The notes beneath the pieces were generated by a model, which had not been told where the DNA came from, ran no database searches, and saw only the letters and a program-made list of their open reading frames with translations. A stretch of 64,000 bases of DNA, taken from Streptococcus australis (GTDB lineage: Bacteria > Bacillota > Bacilli > Lactobacillales > Streptococcaceae). Positions 17,014-26,839 of the stretch are shown piece by piece (the first letter of the stretch is position 1; each line of letters begins with the position of its first letter). Position numbers and translations under genes: made by a program. The stretch spans positions 124,001 through 188,000 of the forward strand of contig NZ_RJPZ01000002.1 in NCBI RefSeq assembly GCF_003943615.1, in the 5' to 3' direction.

Positions 17014-17571
17014 TTAGACTTCAAGCAATTCTTTTTCCTTGTGTGCTGTCATTTCATCGATATGTTTCACAGCATCATCCGTTACTTGTTGGATTTCTTT
17101 TTCGAGACCCTTCAATTCATCTTCAGTGATTTCTTTAGCCTTTTCTTGCTTTTTCGCCTCATCCATTGCATCACGACGAATATTACGGATGGCTACTTTA
17201 GCATTCTCACCAACTTTTTTCACTTCTTTGGCCAAGTCACGACGTGTTTCTTCTGTCAAAGCTGGGATGACCAAACGGATAACAGAACCATCGTTAGCTG
17301 GAGTAATACCAAGATCAGATGCATTCAAAGCATGCTCAATGTCTTTCAATGAAGACTTGTCAAAAGGTGTAATCAACATCACACGAGCTTCTGGAATGGT
17401 GATGGATGCGATTTGATTCAATGGAGTATCAACTCCGTAATATTGAACATAGATACGATCCAAGAGACTTGCATTTGCACGACCTGCACGGATACTTCCA
17501 AATTCACGTCCCAAACTTTGGTGAGACTGAGTCATTCTTTCTTTTGCTTTTTCTACAATTGGATTTGCCAT
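17014..17571 (-). CDS. frr: Ribosome recycling factor
   Basis: A 185-residue protein, the standard RRF length, which with EF-G splits post-termination ribosomes. Conserved blocks: [16 protein letters not shown] (about residues 23-38), [14 protein letters not shown], the proline-rich hinge region, and the C-terminal [20 protein letters not shown] helix. It lies 18 bases after pyrH, the usual pyrH-frr pair. Confidence 0.97.
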   Translation of the reverse strand: MANPIVEKAKERMTQSHQSLGREFGSIRAGRANASLLDRIYVQYYGVDTPLNQIASITIPEARVMLITPFDKSSLKDIEHALNASDLGITPANDGSVIRLVIPALTEETRRDLAKEVKKVGENAKVAIRNIRRDAMDEAKKQEKAKEITEDELKGLEKEIQQVTDDAVKHIDEMTAHKEKELLEV

Positions 17572-17589
17572 TTTATTCTTCTAACTCCC

Positions 17590-18321
17590 TTATTTTTCTA
17601 CATTATTTGAAACGGTGGTACCGATATTTTCTCCAAAGACAACACGTTTAATATTGCCAGGCTCATTCATGTTGAAAACGACTAAGTCAATATCGTTGTC
17701 CATTGAAATGGTTGATGCTGTCGAATCCATAATACGAAGACCTTTATTAATCACATCACGGTGAGTCAACTCTTCAAACTTCACAGCTGTCTTATCTTTC
17801 TTAGGATCTGCATTGTAAACACCGTCTACCCCATTCTTGGCCATCAAGATCGCTTCTGCTTCAATCTCAGCAGCACGAAGAGCAGCCGTTGTATCCGTTG
17901 AGAAGTATGGAGAACCAATACCTGCACCAAAGATAACAATCCGCTCTTTTTCCAAGTGACGAAGGGCACGGCCACGGATATAAGGCTCAGCGACTTGTTG
18001 CATAGCAATCGCTGTTTGGACCCGAGTATCTACTCCAACTTGTTGAAGAGAATCCGCCATTACCAAGGCATTCATAACTGTTCCAAGCATTCCAGTATAA
18101 TCTGCTTGTACACGATCCATTCCTGCCTCTGCAGCAGGTTCACCACGCCAAAGGTTACCCCCACCAATGACGAGAGCAATCTCAACCCCAAGATCGTGAA
18201 CTTCTTTGATTTCTAGTGCCATCTTTTGAACCGTCTTGATATCAATTCCGACACCACGCTCACCAGCTAACGCTTCACCTGATAACTTAATTAAGATTCG
18301 TTTATACTTAGGTTCTACCAT
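17590..18321 (-). CDS. pyrH: UMP kinase
   Basis: A 243-residue amino-acid-kinase-fold enzyme phosphorylating UMP to UDP, feeding pyrimidine nucleotide pools. [36 protein letters not shown] loop ([19 protein letters not shown]) and the [18 protein letters not shown] block are intact. It shares a transcript with frr. Feedback control by UTP and activation by GTP are family properties, not visible here. Confidence 0.97.
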   Translation of the reverse strand: MVEPKYKRILIKLSGEALAGERGVGIDIKTVQKMALEIKEVHDLGVEIALVIGGGNLWRGEPAAEAGMDRVQADYTGMLGTVMNALVMADSLQQVGVDTRVQTAIAMQQVAEPYIRGRALRHLEKERIVIFGAGIGSPYFSTDTTAALRAAEIEAEAILMAKNGVDGVYNADPKKDKTAVKFEELTHRDVINKGLRIMDSTASTISMDNDIDLVVFNMNEPGNIKRVVFGENIGTTVSNNVEK

Positions 18322-18465
18322 TTTGTCACTCCTTCTTTAATCTGTATTATTTTACCACAAAAAGCGTTTTTTATATAGTAATATCTATCAAAAAATTTTA
18401 AACCTTCCAACTTCTATCCCCCGCTAAATGTCGAATATATTTTTTGAATTCATTCAAAGAATAAT

Positions 18466-18491
18466 CAAAAAAGCTACCCGAAGGTAGCTTT
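18466..18491 (-). terminator. Terminator after rplA
   Basis: Minus-strand AGCTACC-TTCG-GGTAGCT stem followed by TTTTT, 12 bases after the rplA stop. Confidence 0.8.
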
Positions 18492-18500
18492 CATTTCTAA

Positions 18501-19190
18501 TTAAAGTGAGTTAACATCCACTTTGATACCAGGACCTTGAGTTGTAGTCAAAGTCAAGCTAGTTACATAAGTACCTTTAGCTGTAGCTGGTTTTGCTTTT
18601 TGGATGACATCGTTGAAAGCTTTGAAGTTTTCAACCAATTTATCAGCATCAAATGACACTTTACCGATGATCGCTTGAACGATACCTGCACGGTCTGCAC
18701 GGTAAGTGATTTTACCACCTTTAGACTCTTCAACTGCTTTAGCAACATCCATTGTTACAGTACCAGTTTTAGGGTTTGGCATCAAGTTACGTGGTCCAAG
18801 GACACGTCCAAGACGTCCAACAAGAGCCATCATGTCAGGTGTAGCGATAACAACGTCGAAGTCCAACCAACCATCGTTGATTTTCGCAACAAGGTCATCT
18901 TCACCTACGAAGTCTGCACCAGCAGCTTTTGCTTCTTCAGCTTTTGCACCACGTGCAAATACAAGAACGCGAGCAGTTTTACCAGTACCGTTTGGCAATA
19001 CCATTGCACCACGGATTTGTTGGTCAGCTTTTTTCACGTCGATGTTCAAGTTGTATGCAACTTCTACAGTTGCGTCAAATTTTGCAAAGTTAGTTTCTTT
19101 TGCAAGAGCTACAGCTTCTTCTACGCTGTATGCTTTTGTGCTGTCGATTTTTTCAAGTGCAGCACTAAGTTGTTTGCTTTTTTTAGCCAT
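18501..19190 (-). CDS. rplA: 50S ribosomal protein L1
   Basis: A 229-residue L1 protein forming the mobile L1 stalk of the 50S subunit. [34 protein letters not shown], and the central [20 protein letters not shown] block are diagnostic. Co-transcribed with rplK. L1 is the known translational repressor of its operon, and candidate L1-mimic sites precede both genes. Confidence 0.98.
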   Translation of the reverse strand: MAKKSKQLSAALEKIDSTKAYSVEEAVALAKETNFAKFDATVEVAYNLNIDVKKADQQIRGAMVLPNGTGKTARVLVFARGAKAEEAKAAGADFVGEDDLVAKINDGWLDFDVVIATPDMMALVGRLGRVLGPRNLMPNPKTGTVTMDVAKAVEESKGGKITYRADRAGIVQAIIGKVSFDADKLVENFKAFNDVIQKAKPATAKGTYVTSLTLTTTQGPGIKVDVNSL

Positions 19191-19210
19191 TTTATCTTTC
19201 TCCTTGTAAT

Positions 19211-19237
19211 GTGGTCATATCGATTTTCATCTCCCAC
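19211..19237 (-). promoter_or_regulatory. Candidate L1-binding mRNA site before rplA
   Basis: Minus-strand GTGGGAGATGAAAATC closes with GACCAC downstream (GTGG/CCAC stem). The same GTGGGAGRTRAAAATC core occurs before rplK. Location just ahead of the rplA SD fits feedback by L1. Confidence 0.6.
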
Positions 19238-19287
19238 GTCACTCGTCTCATGATCAAGTGTATTGCGGGCAAATAGGATTGTTACAA

Positions 19288-19713
19288 TTAGTCAGTAACA
19301 GTGAATCCCATAGAACGAGCAGTACCTTCGATCATACGCATTGCAGACTCAATGTTTGCAGCGTTCAAATCTGGCATCTTAGTTTCAGCAATTTCTTGTA
19401 CTTGTGCACGAGTAACTGTTGCAACTTTCGTTTTGTTAGGTGTACCTGATCCTTTTTCAACACCTGCAGCTTTTTTCAAAAGAACAGCAGCTGGTGGTGT
19501 TTTTGTAACGAAATCAAATGATTTATCTTCATAAACAGTGATCACAACTGGGATAATCATACCAGCTTGGTCAGCTGTACGAGCATTAAACTCTTTAGTG
19601 AATCCCATGATGTTGATACCTGCTTGACCAAGTGCTGGTCCAACCGGTGGAGCTGGAGTAGCTTTACCAGCAGGGATTTGCAATTTTACAAGTTTTTCGA
19701 CTTTTTTAGCCAT
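19288..19713 (-). CDS. rplK: 50S ribosomal protein L11
   Basis: A 141-residue L11, binding 23S rRNA in the GTPase-associated centre. Conserved [20 protein letters not shown] near residues 22-41 and [15 protein letters not shown] are present; the RNA-binding C-terminal part ends [11 protein letters not shown]. First gene of rplK-rplA with a clear promoter at 19793-19820. Confidence 0.98.
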   Translation of the reverse strand: MAKKVEKLVKLQIPAGKATPAPPVGPALGQAGINIMGFTKEFNARTADQAGMIIPVVITVYEDKSFDFVTKTPPAAVLLKKAAGVEKGSGTPNKTKVATVTRAQVQEIAETKMPDLNAANIESAMRMIEGTARSMGFTVTD

Positions 19714-19730
19714 TTCTTAAATCCTCCTTT

Positions 19731-19767
19731 GTGGTTTTGGCGGTAATTACAGATTTTTACCTCCCAC
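19731..19767 (-). promoter_or_regulatory. Candidate L1-binding mRNA site before rplK
   Basis: Minus-strand GTGGGAGGTAAAAATC followed by a complementary ACCAC, as in the rplK-rplA gap. It lies in the rplK 5' leader, just upstream of AAAGGAGG. Confidence 0.55.
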
Positions 19768-19792
19768 AAGTATGCTCTGCGCATACCTTTCT

Positions 19793-19820
19793 ATTATACA
19801 CTATTTTCTTCCGAATGCAA
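19793..19820 (-). promoter_or_regulatory. Promoter of rplK-rplA
   Basis: Minus-strand TTGCAT (19815-19820), 16-base spacer, perfect TATAAT (19793-19798), with a leader of about 75 bases. Confidence 0.7.
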
Positions 19821-19873
19821 GAAAAAATTTCATTTTCATCACACTTTTTTTTCTTTTGTGATAAAATGGAGGT

Positions 19874-20218
19874 ATGTTAATAAAAGTTGCTTCCCTTGTA
19901 TTTGTTTTTTTGACCCTCATTCTCAGTGGGATTATTATTCGAGTCTTTAAACTGCGCCGTTATGGCTGGAATTTTGCCGACCTGGCTTTTCCTCTGTTCG
20001 CGCTAGAGTACTATTTAATTTCAGATGCAGCTTACTACCATAATTTGTTGCCTCAATTATTATTGGCCTTGTCTCTTCTAGCTATTGGCTTAACCATTTA
20101 TTTTTTGAAAAAGAGACGCAGTTTTTACTATCCAAAGTTTTTTAAGTACTTTTGGCGAGCAGGCTTCCTCATTACCTTTTTCCTTTACCTCATTATGACA
20201 ATCAGTCTCTTCATCTGA
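19874..20218 (+). CDS. DUF3397 family membrane protein
   Basis: A 114-residue hydrophobic protein with about four membrane helices (residues 3-23, 34-52, 57-79 and 93-113) and the RRYGWNFADLAFPLFALEYY signature I associate with DUF3397 proteins of streptococci and lactobacilli. No function is known. It reads away from rplK and converges on the P-type ATPase, with a shared bidirectional terminator. Confidence 0.75.
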   Translation: MLIKVASLVFVFLTLILSGIIIRVFKLRRYGWNFADLAFPLFALEYYLISDAAYYHNLLPQLLLALSLLAIGLTIYFLKKRRSFYYPKFFKYFWRAGFLITFFLYLIMTISLFI

Positions 20219-20230
20219 AATATAACAATA

Positions 20231-20274
20231 ATAAAACGGTATGAACTAAAATCGTAATTCATACCGTTTTTTTT
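20231..20274. terminator. Bidirectional terminator
   Basis: AAAACGGTATGAA / TTCATACCGTTTT stem with A run before and T run after, between convergent DUF3397 and P-type ATPase genes. Confidence 0.85.
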
Positions 20275-22618
20275 ATTTTATTCTAGACTTATGCCGATGG
20301 GTCACCAAGTTATAGACAAGACGATTCATCAACCATAAGACTCCTTCCATGACCAACCCTAAAACAAGGGTCAAAATCCAACCCGTAAAATGAAGACGAC
20401 TAAGATTGAAAATGGAAGAAAAAACAAAGACCGATAAAGAAAAACCTGCTACATTAAGAAGAATGATTCCCAATTTTACATGATTAAAGGGAAGACTGAG
20501 TTGGTATACTTTTGTAAATCCAATCAAAGCCAGCAAGTAGATGGAGATGGTCGAAATCTCTCCCTGACTTAATCCAAGGAAAGGACCCAGAACCACAAGG
20601 AAAAGGACTGAAAGGAGATTGGTCAAGGCAGCTGGAAGAGCTTGCTCTATCACAGTCTCAACAAAGTCTCCTTCTATCCGGGCACGATTCTTCTCCAAGG
20701 CTAGTAAGAAACCGGGGATTCCAATGGTAAATCCACTGATCAAGGACATTTGAGAAGCTTGAATGGGATAAGTGAAACTAAAGAGAATAGCCAGAATAGC
20801 CAACAAAATTGAAAAGATATTCTTGACCAAAAAGAGACTAGCCGAACGCTGAATATTGTTAACCACTCGGCGACCTTCATCCACAATCGACGGCATGTGG
20901 GAGAAGTCTGAATCTAAAAGTACAACCTGAGCTACCTTTTTGGTCGCATCATGTCCCGTATTCATAGCAATACTACAATCTGCCTTTTTCATAGCGAGGA
21001 TATCATTGACCCCATCCCCTGTCATCCCAACCTTATGGCCATCCTCTTGCAAGCTCTCTACGAGGATTTGTTTTTGTTCTGGACTAACTCGCCCAAAGAC
21101 TGTGTAGATTCGTGCTGCCTCTACTACCTCCTCACGGATCCTGAGCTGACTCGCATCTACGACTTGATCCGCATCTGGAATGCCTGCTTTCTGAGCTACG
21201 GCAGCAACTGTCACAGGATGATCCCCTGAAATAACCTTGATGGTCACCCCTTGTTTTTGGAAATAAGCAAAGGTTTCAGGAGCAGTCGTTCGTACAGGAT
21301 TCTCCAAGACCAGGGCTAGAAGAGGGAGGACTGGAGCTTCTAATACTTCCGTCAACTGTTCCCCTTGATATTGCCCCAAAATGAGAACACGCGCCCCTCG
21401 TTCAATCTCTCGCTGCCACACGTCTTGGTAAGCATCGAGATCATCCCTCAGCAAAACATCCGGTGCCCCTAATAGGTAGATTCCTTCTTGGAACTGAAGG
21501 CCCCCAAATTTCTTCTTAGATGAAAAAGGTAGGCGGTCTTGAACGGGCCATACTTGGACAGGTTGGACAGAGTGATACTGCCGAATGGCCGAGATGGTAT
21601 CATTCTGATCTTCACTTGCTTGGAGATAGTGACTTAATATTTCTTTGCCTTCTTTTTCCTCTAGCACCAAGGGGAGGAGCTCACTCACTTGCATCCTGTG
21701 TTCGGTAATGGTTCCCGTCTTATCTAGACAGAGGACGTCAATACGGGATAGGGTTTCAATTCCCTTCATACTGTTGAGTAGGACCTTTTGAAGGGCTAAA
21801 CGGGTGGCCCCAAGCACCAAGGCCAGAGTCATTAAGAGGTAGAGACCTTCTGGAATCATCCCAATGATGGCACCAACCATAGAGGTGATACTAACTTTGA
21901 GGGTTTCTTGATTTCCTAGATAGCTCTGCAAGAACAAAAGCAAGCCAATCGGGATGAGAATCATTCCGATCATTCGGACAAGACCGTCCACTGCATGAAC
22001 CATTTCGGATTCTTCGTGTCCCTCGACTTTTTTTGCAGAGAGACTCAGCTGATTGATATAAGACGCATCTCCTACTTGTTCCAAGACCGCAACTGCCTGG
22101 CCTGAAATGACAAAACTTCCTGACATGAGTTTCTGATTCTCAGTTTTAGGGATTTCATCTGCTTCTCCCGTCAATTGGGACTCATCGACCATGATCGAGC
22201 CATCTAGAATCTTGGCATCCGCATAGATCTGATCCCCCGCTTGAAACAAGACGACATCCCCCTCTACCACCTGGTCGACAGGAAGGTCCAGTCGTTCTCC
22301 CTCACGAATCACTCGAGCTTTCTCCACTTGAAGAAGGCGCATCTTATTCAAAATCCGACGGGACCGCAATTCTTGAACAATCCCGATCAAGGAGTTGACG
22401 ACGACAATAGGAACAAATAACATATTGTTCCAAGACCGCACTAATATCAATAGGATCGCTAAAATACCAAAGACTAGGTTGAAATAAGTAAAGACATTTG
22501 AATAAATAATCTCTCTCGTCGACTTTTCTGCCGTGATGGTTACTCGATTTTGTTTGCCTTGTCTAATTCGGCTTTGGACTTGCTCATTCGTTAGTCCGCT
22601 ATATCGCTTCTCTTCCAT
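20273..22618 (-). CDS. Cation-transporting P-type ATPase, Exp7/CtpE-like
   Basis: A 781-residue P-type ATPase. The actuator has VDESQLTGEADEIPK, M4 has GMIPEGLYLLMT, the phosphorylation site is CLDKTGTITEH (about residue 300), and the hinge is MTGDGVNDILAMKKADCSIA. About ten membrane segments are visible. IPEG in M4 is typical of Ca/Mg-type pumps, and length and sequence style fit the Exp7/CtpE group (CtpE takes up calcium in mycobacteria). Ion specificity remains inference. Monocistronic. Confidence 0.85.
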   Translation of the reverse strand: MEEKRYSGLTNEQVQSRIRQGKQNRVTITAEKSTREIIYSNVFTYFNLVFGILAILLILVRSWNNMLFVPIVVVNSLIGIVQELRSRRILNKMRLLQVEKARVIREGERLDLPVDQVVEGDVVLFQAGDQIYADAKILDGSIMVDESQLTGEADEIPKTENQKLMSGSFVISGQAVAVLEQVGDASYINQLSLSAKKVEGHEESEMVHAVDGLVRMIGMILIPIGLLLFLQSYLGNQETLKVSITSMVGAIIGMIPEGLYLLMTLALVLGATRLALQKVLLNSMKGIETLSRIDVLCLDKTGTITEHRMQVSELLPLVLEEKEGKEILSHYLQASEDQNDTISAIRQYHSVQPVQVWPVQDRLPFSSKKKFGGLQFQEGIYLLGAPDVLLRDDLDAYQDVWQREIERGARVLILGQYQGEQLTEVLEAPVLPLLALVLENPVRTTAPETFAYFQKQGVTIKVISGDHPVTVAAVAQKAGIPDADQVVDASQLRIREEVVEAARIYTVFGRVSPEQKQILVESLQEDGHKVGMTGDGVNDILAMKKADCSIAMNTGHDATKKVAQVVLLDSDFSHMPSIVDEGRRVVNNIQRSASLFLVKNIFSILLAILAILFSFTYPIQASQMSLISGFTIGIPGFLLALEKNRARIEGDFVETVIEQALPAALTNLLSVLFLVVLGPFLGLSQGEISTISIYLLALIGFTKVYQLSLPFNHVKLGIILLNVAGFSLSVFVFSSIFNLSRLHFTGWILTLVLGLVMEGVLWLMNRLVYNLVTHRHKSRIK

Positions 22619-22702
22619 ATTTTCTTCTTTCTTTTTTCTATATCTAGTTTAGCAAAAAGAATGTCTTCTTGCTTCAGACTAGAGAACGAAGATTTTGTAG
22701 AC

Positions 22703-23089
22703 CTATTCGTGAAGTTCTAGAGGCAAGCCATCTGGATCAAAGAAGAAGGCCATTTTGCGTCCATCAAAATCATCCACCCGTAGCTCTGTATGAGGGATTC
22801 CTAATTGGTCAAACTCTGCTAGACAGTCTTGAACGTCTTCTACTCGAAAAGCCAGATGACGGAGACCGGTATGCTCTGGATGTGGGAGAAAGGGTCTCTT
22901 TGGGGCATCTGGTTTGATAAATATTTCCAAGGTCAGATTTCCCTTTCGAATATTAAAGAGAATATCCTGCTTTTCAGGCCGATGGTGTTCGTCTAAAGGT
23001 TCAAAACCTAATTTGTCTACATAAAATTCTCTGGTTTTGTCATAATCGTGTCCAATAATGGCAATATGGTGAATAGTATCGAGCTGCAT
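22703..23089 (-). CDS. VOC-family (glyoxalase-like) protein
   Basis: A 128-residue two-module vicinal-oxygen-chelate protein. HHIAIIGHDYDKTREFYVDKLGFEP is the first beta-alpha-beta module and HLAFRVEDVQDCLAEFD the second; DGRKMAFFFDPDGLPLELHE supplies the last metal ligand (Glu). Metal ligands H, E, H, E appear present. It may act as a lyase, epimerase or dioxygenase; substrate unknown. Start at 23089 (MQLDTIHHIAI) is backed by AAAAGGAGAG. It follows ftsK after a terminator. Confidence 0.85.
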   Translation of the reverse strand: MQLDTIHHIAIIGHDYDKTREFYVDKLGFEPLDEHHRPEKQDILFNIRKGNLTLEIFIKPDAPKRPFLPHPEHTGLRHLAFRVEDVQDCLAEFDQLGIPHTELRVDDFDGRKMAFFFDPDGLPLELHE

Positions 23090-23112
23090 CTGCTCTCCTT
23101 TTCTTTTTTTCG

Positions 23113-23146
23113 TAAACAAAACCTGCCCCTTGTACAGGCAGGCTTT
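23113..23146 (-). terminator. Terminator after ftsK
   Basis: Minus-strand CCTGCC-TGTACAAGG-GGCAGG followed by TTTTGTTT. A TTGACA just upstream could also give the VOC gene its own -35, so the hairpin may have two roles. Confidence 0.6.
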
Positions 23147-23189
23147 TGCTATTGTCAACTATCTCATTCCTTCTTCATTTAAAGAAAGA

Positions 23190-25541
23190 TTAATTGGTCT
23201 GCAAGACCTTTCTTGGCTTGGTTCCTTCAGCTGGTCCGATAACACCTGCCGCTTCCAAGTCTTCCATGAGGCGAGTTGCACGGTTAAAGCCGACCGATAA
23301 ACGACGTTGGATCATCGACGCACTGGCTTTTTGAGTTTCAATCACGAGAGCCTTCGCCTCTTCAAAGAGTGGATCACCCTCGTCAGAGCCACCCATGCCT
23401 CCGTCAAAGTCCGACTCGGATACTTCGCCTGGATCAAAGGCATCATCATAATCCGCTTCTGCTTGTTCCTTGACAAAGTTCACAATCCGCTCGACATCAT
23501 CATCTGAGATAAAGGATCCTTGTAGACGAATCGGATGATTTTCATCGATCGGTTTAAAGAGCATGTCTCCACGACCGAGCAATTTCTCCGCCCCATTTTC
23601 ATCCAAGATGGTCCGTGAATCGGTCCCAGATGATACCGCAAAAGCGACACGGGAAGGCACATTGGCCTTGATCAAGCCTGAAATAACGTCCACCGATGGT
23701 CGTTGGGTCGCAAGGATCATGTGGATCCCTGCTGCACGCGCCTTTTGTCCAAGACGAATAATCGCATCTTCCACTTCTTTACTTGCAACCATCATCAAGT
23801 CTGCCAACTCATCGACAATGACCACAATCAAGGGAAGGGGTACTTGCTTCATCTCAGACTGGGTATTGTACTCCGCAACCTTGGCATTAAAGCCAGCAAT
23901 ATTTCGAGCACCCACTTTCGAGAAGAGCTCATAGCGATTTTCCATCTCATCAACAACCTTCTGCAGGGCTCGGCTGGCCTTGCGTGGGTTGGTCACAACT
24001 GGAATCAAGAGGTGAGGAATATCATTGTAGACAGAAAGTTCCACCATCTTTGGATCGACCATCATAAATTTGACTTCGTCCGGACGGGCCTTCATCAAAA
24101 TACTCGAAATGATCCCATTGACCGCAACCGACTTACCAGATCCGGTAGAACCCGCTACCAAGAGATGGGGCATCCGGGCCAAATCAAAGGTCCGAGCTGA
24201 ACCATCTACAGCCTTCCCAAGTGGAATCTCAAGGAGTTTAGCTGGGTCTGTTTTGGATTGCTCCCACAATTCACGGAAGGAAACTGTCGCAATCTCTGAG
24301 TTGGGGACTTCAATCCCGACCAGAGACTTCCCTGGAATCGGTGCTTCGATCCGTACATCCTTGGCTGCTAGGGCCAAGGCCAAATCATCTGCGAGGTTGG
24401 AGATGCGGTTGACCCGCACACCGACAGCCGGTTTAACTTCATACTTGGTAACAGATGGACCAATTTCCGCCCGCTCCACTGTCGCCTTGATGTTAAAGCT
24501 TGCAAAGGTTTCTTCCAGAATGCGGATATTCTGACGAACGATATTTTTCTCTTTGGATTGATTTTTAGGCTTGTCAGGTGCGAAGAGATCAATGGTTGGA
24601 AGTTTGTACTGAAGGAGTTCCTTAGGCGTGAAATCCACAGTGACTTCTTCATCCATATCCTCCTCAGTAAGTTCTTCCATCTCCTCTGGATCGTCTTCTG
24701 GCAAGTCTTCCGAATAGCCTTCTTCTTCATTTGGTAGATAGATCTGAGGGTAGGCCTCCTTTGCAGGCACTTCTGCTTCGAACTCAGGTTCAATAACTTC
24801 ACCTGTCTCAAGATCTACAGGATAGCCTTCTGTGCTCAGGGGACTAGCTTCTGCAAGTTGCTCGATGCGGGCGGCCTCCTCTGCTTCTGCTTGAAGGGCC
24901 TTCTTTTCTTCACGCTCGGCAAAGCGCTCCTGGCGACGAACTTCCCGTTTTTCCATAAAGGAGTGGAAAGCTGCGACAGCTTGCTCATACACGTCATAAA
25001 CCGAATAAGAACTCATCAAGAGAAGCCCTAATAGGATCAAGAGTCCTCCGATAAAGTAAGTCCCAATATTAGAGAGCAAGAAGGCAATCGGCGTGTACAA
25101 GATTGCACCAAGCAAACCTCCTCCCGCAAAAGAAGAGACACGAAGATGCACGAGGTCTCCTAAGATACGTGATAAGGTTGGTCCCACTGAAGAACCTTCC
25201 AGTTTCAAAAGGGAGACAAAGTAAGCTTGATACATGAGTAGTAAGCCTGCAAATAGACTTAAAAAGCCCGACAAGGTTCCCTCATGCTTCTCAATCCATT
25301 TGAAAAAGAAGAGGTAGAAAATAACAGCCGTCATTGCGACATAAGCCAGACTACCTACCAAGAGCCGGATAAGGTTGTAGGTCACTAAGCCTAAGGCTCC
25401 TAATCGTAAAAAGGCGAAAATGAAGACGAGAGTTAAGACAATCGTCAGGATCATTCGGCGAATTGCTTTTTTTCTTTCTATTTCTGCTTTAGACAGTCGT
25501 CTTGTCGACCGTGTTTTTTTTGATTGATTATTGTTTGCCAT
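23190..25541 (-). CDS. ftsK: DNA translocase FtsK/SpoIIIE
   Basis: A 783-residue septal DNA pump. Residues 1-35 are basic, four to five membrane segments follow (about 35-190), then an acidic Glu/Asp-rich linker (210-320), then the motor domain: Walker [18 protein letters not shown], Walker [25 protein letters not shown]-like [22 protein letters not shown]. The C-terminal gamma winged helix is [20 protein letters not shown], which reads polar DNA motifs. It segregates the chromosome terminus at division. The start MANNNQSKK has no spaced SD; a TATAAT ends 7 bases upstream, suggesting a leaderless message. Confidence 0.95.
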   Translation of the reverse strand: MANNNQSKKTRSTRRLSKAEIERKKAIRRMILTIVLTLVFIFAFLRLGALGLVTYNLIRLLVGSLAYVAMTAVIFYLFFFKWIEKHEGTLSGFLSLFAGLLLMYQAYFVSLLKLEGSSVGPTLSRILGDLVHLRVSSFAGGGLLGAILYTPIAFLLSNIGTYFIGGLLILLGLLLMSSYSVYDVYEQAVAAFHSFMEKREVRRQERFAEREEKKALQAEAEEAARIEQLAEASPLSTEGYPVDLETGEVIEPEFEAEVPAKEAYPQIYLPNEEEGYSEDLPEDDPEEMEELTEEDMDEEVTVDFTPKELLQYKLPTIDLFAPDKPKNQSKEKNIVRQNIRILEETFASFNIKATVERAEIGPSVTKYEVKPAVGVRVNRISNLADDLALALAAKDVRIEAPIPGKSLVGIEVPNSEIATVSFRELWEQSKTDPAKLLEIPLGKAVDGSARTFDLARMPHLLVAGSTGSGKSVAVNGIISSILMKARPDEVKFMMVDPKMVELSVYNDIPHLLIPVVTNPRKASRALQKVVDEMENRYELFSKVGARNIAGFNAKVAEYNTQSEMKQVPLPLIVVIVDELADLMMVASKEVEDAIIRLGQKARAAGIHMILATQRPSVDVISGLIKANVPSRVAFAVSSGTDSRTILDENGAEKLLGRGDMLFKPIDENHPIRLQGSFISDDDVERIVNFVKEQAEADYDDAFDPGEVSESDFDGGMGGSDEGDPLFEEAKALVIETQKASASMIQRRLSVGFNRATRLMEDLEAAGVIGPAEGTKPRKVLQTN

Positions 25542-25548
25542 AACCTTT

Positions 25549-25554
25549 ATTATA
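25549..25554 (-). promoter_or_regulatory. Extended -10 promoter right at the ftsK start
   Basis: Minus-strand TGGTATAAT (TGn TATAAT) with its last base 7 nucleotides from the ATG; no convincing -35. Transcription would begin at or within a base or two of the start codon. Confidence 0.5.
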
Positions 25555-25611
25555 CCACATTTCCAAGCTAGTTCTCTAGTAAAATCCTTTTCTCTCCTGT
25601 GCGAAATAAAC

Positions 25612-25640
25612 AACAAAAACAGTACCACTCAGGCACTGTT
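25612..25640 (-). terminator. Terminator after the gene remnant
   Basis: Minus-strand AACAGTGCC-TGAGT-GGTACTGTT followed by TTTGTTG, 57 bases after the stop of the remnant at 25697. Confidence 0.65.
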
Positions 25641-25696
25641 GATGATAGATTTTTCTTTGGATGACGGTCAATGATAGCTTGATAGTCTTTCAATGC

Positions 25697-25867
25697 TTAC
25701 TTTCCTTTCTCCGCCAACTGATAGCCCCGAACCGTGAACTCTTGTGCTAGTTCTTCTTCAGTAAAGTGATCAGCTAAAGCTTGGTTCAAATCAGCTGCTT
25801 TCATCTTTGACAAGCCCGCGACCCCCTTCTTTTTGAGAATGGCTTTTTCATGATACTCCCTCGTTTT
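25697..25867 (-). pseudogene. C-terminal remnant of a SAP-motif-like protein
   Basis: An open frame of 57 codons with no ATG, GTG or TTG near its upstream end, where an in-frame TAG sits at 25868-25870. It reads like real coding sequence: KKGVAGLSKMKAADLNQALA, then HFTEEELAQEFTVRGYQL and a basic end. KKGVAGLSKMKAADL resembles a SAP-type helix-turn-helix. The AT-rich 25.87-26.01 kb stretch upstream shows no more of the gene. Likely the 3' end of a deleted gene with its terminator kept. Confidence 0.4.
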
Positions 25868-26011
25868 CTATTTTGTTAGGAAGCTTTATCTCCATTTGAC
25901 AATGACTACTATATCCGAAATAAAAATCCTAAACAATCTGTTTTGCTTATGCGGTAGACTTGGCAGACTATGTGGTCAAAATGTTATTAACAAGAAATTT
26001 TCATCACCATT

Positions 26012-26039
26012 AAAAAAGCCTGTCCTGAGACAAGGCTTT
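26012..26039 (-). terminator. Terminator of the ABC-2 exporter operon
   Basis: Minus-strand AAAGCCTTGTC / GACAGGCTTT stem followed by TTTT, about 14 bases after the last permease stop. Confidence 0.8.
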
Positions 26040-26052
26040 GGTGTTCTATTAT

Positions 26053-26838
26053 TTACGATCCAGCACTTTCATAGGCATCCAAGCCCCTGTCCCAGAGTTT
26101 GAGGGAAATGCTAAAGAAGGTAAGGGAAATCAACATCAAACCACCGATATTAAAGAACCCATTCTTGCCTTGCAAGAAATAGCTAGCAGGATAGTAAGCC
26201 GCAAAGGCAAATGGCACGATAAAACTGATCAACCAACGAAGGAGCGAATTGTAAATGGAAATAGGATACTTGGCAAAATCATTGAACATATAGAAAATGT
26301 AAATCATGGCGCCTGACTGCTTGCTCCAAAAAGCAATACTGGCTGTCGCAATTTTCAAGGAAGTATAAATCAAGGTCTCAAAAGGAATACAGACTAGAAA
26401 AAGTAGGAATTTTGGAAGAGTCCAAGTAATGCTTGATACTGTTGTTCCCAATAGAATGCAACCGACCAAGAGTTCGCCCAAGGCATCAATCTGAAAGGTC
26501 TCAACCAGAATATGGAAGAGAGGATTGATGGGGCGAGTCAGGTACTTGTCAAACTCTCCTTTTCGCACTAAACGTTGTCCCAGAGCCCAGAGATTGTCAA
26601 AAAAGAGATGGTCCAATCCCTTGGGAATCAAGGAAAAACCATAAATAAAGGCAATTTCTTGAAAGGTCCATCCTTCTAGCGATGGAATGTGTTGAAAGAG
26701 TACATTGAGAAACAAGAGGTTCAAGCCTTGAGTCAGGAAAACACCTAAAACACCAACCACAAAATCGACCTTGTACTCCATGATTTGCTTGATGTATTGT
26801 CTGATAAAAATCAGATGCATGCGTTGATATTTTTTCAT
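26053..26838 (-). CDS. ABC-2 type permease (COG3694-like)
   Basis: A 261-residue integral membrane protein with six hydrophobic segments and a charged N-terminus (MKKYQRMHLIFIRQYIKQIM). The LWALGQRLVRKGEFDKYLTRPINPLFH block is typical of the paired permeases that travel with COG4586 ATPases. It forms an exporter with the two preceding genes. The start follows GGAGG and lies two bases after the previous stop. Cargo unknown. Confidence 0.8.
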   Translation of the reverse strand: MKKYQRMHLIFIRQYIKQIMEYKVDFVVGVLGVFLTQGLNLLFLNVLFQHIPSLEGWTFQEIAFIYGFSLIPKGLDHLFFDNLWALGQRLVRKGEFDKYLTRPINPLFHILVETFQIDALGELLVGCILLGTTVSSITWTLPKFLLFLVCIPFETLIYTSLKIATASIAFWSKQSGAMIYIFYMFNDFAKYPISIYNSLLRWLISFIVPFAFAAYYPASYFLQGKNGFFNIGGLMLISLTFFSISLKLWDRGLDAYESAGS

Positions 26839-26839
26839 A

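Noticed and set aside
18675..19253. Two long open frames (192 and 167 codons) opposite rplA
   Set aside because: Strong codon bias of a highly expressed ribosomal gene produces open antisense frames; amino acid composition is unnatural (Cys/Ser/Phe rich).
23703..24200. 165-codon open frame opposite ftsK
   Set aside because: It lies fully antisense to a conserved motor domain, has no SD and no recognisable motif; a shadow of the real gene's codon bias.
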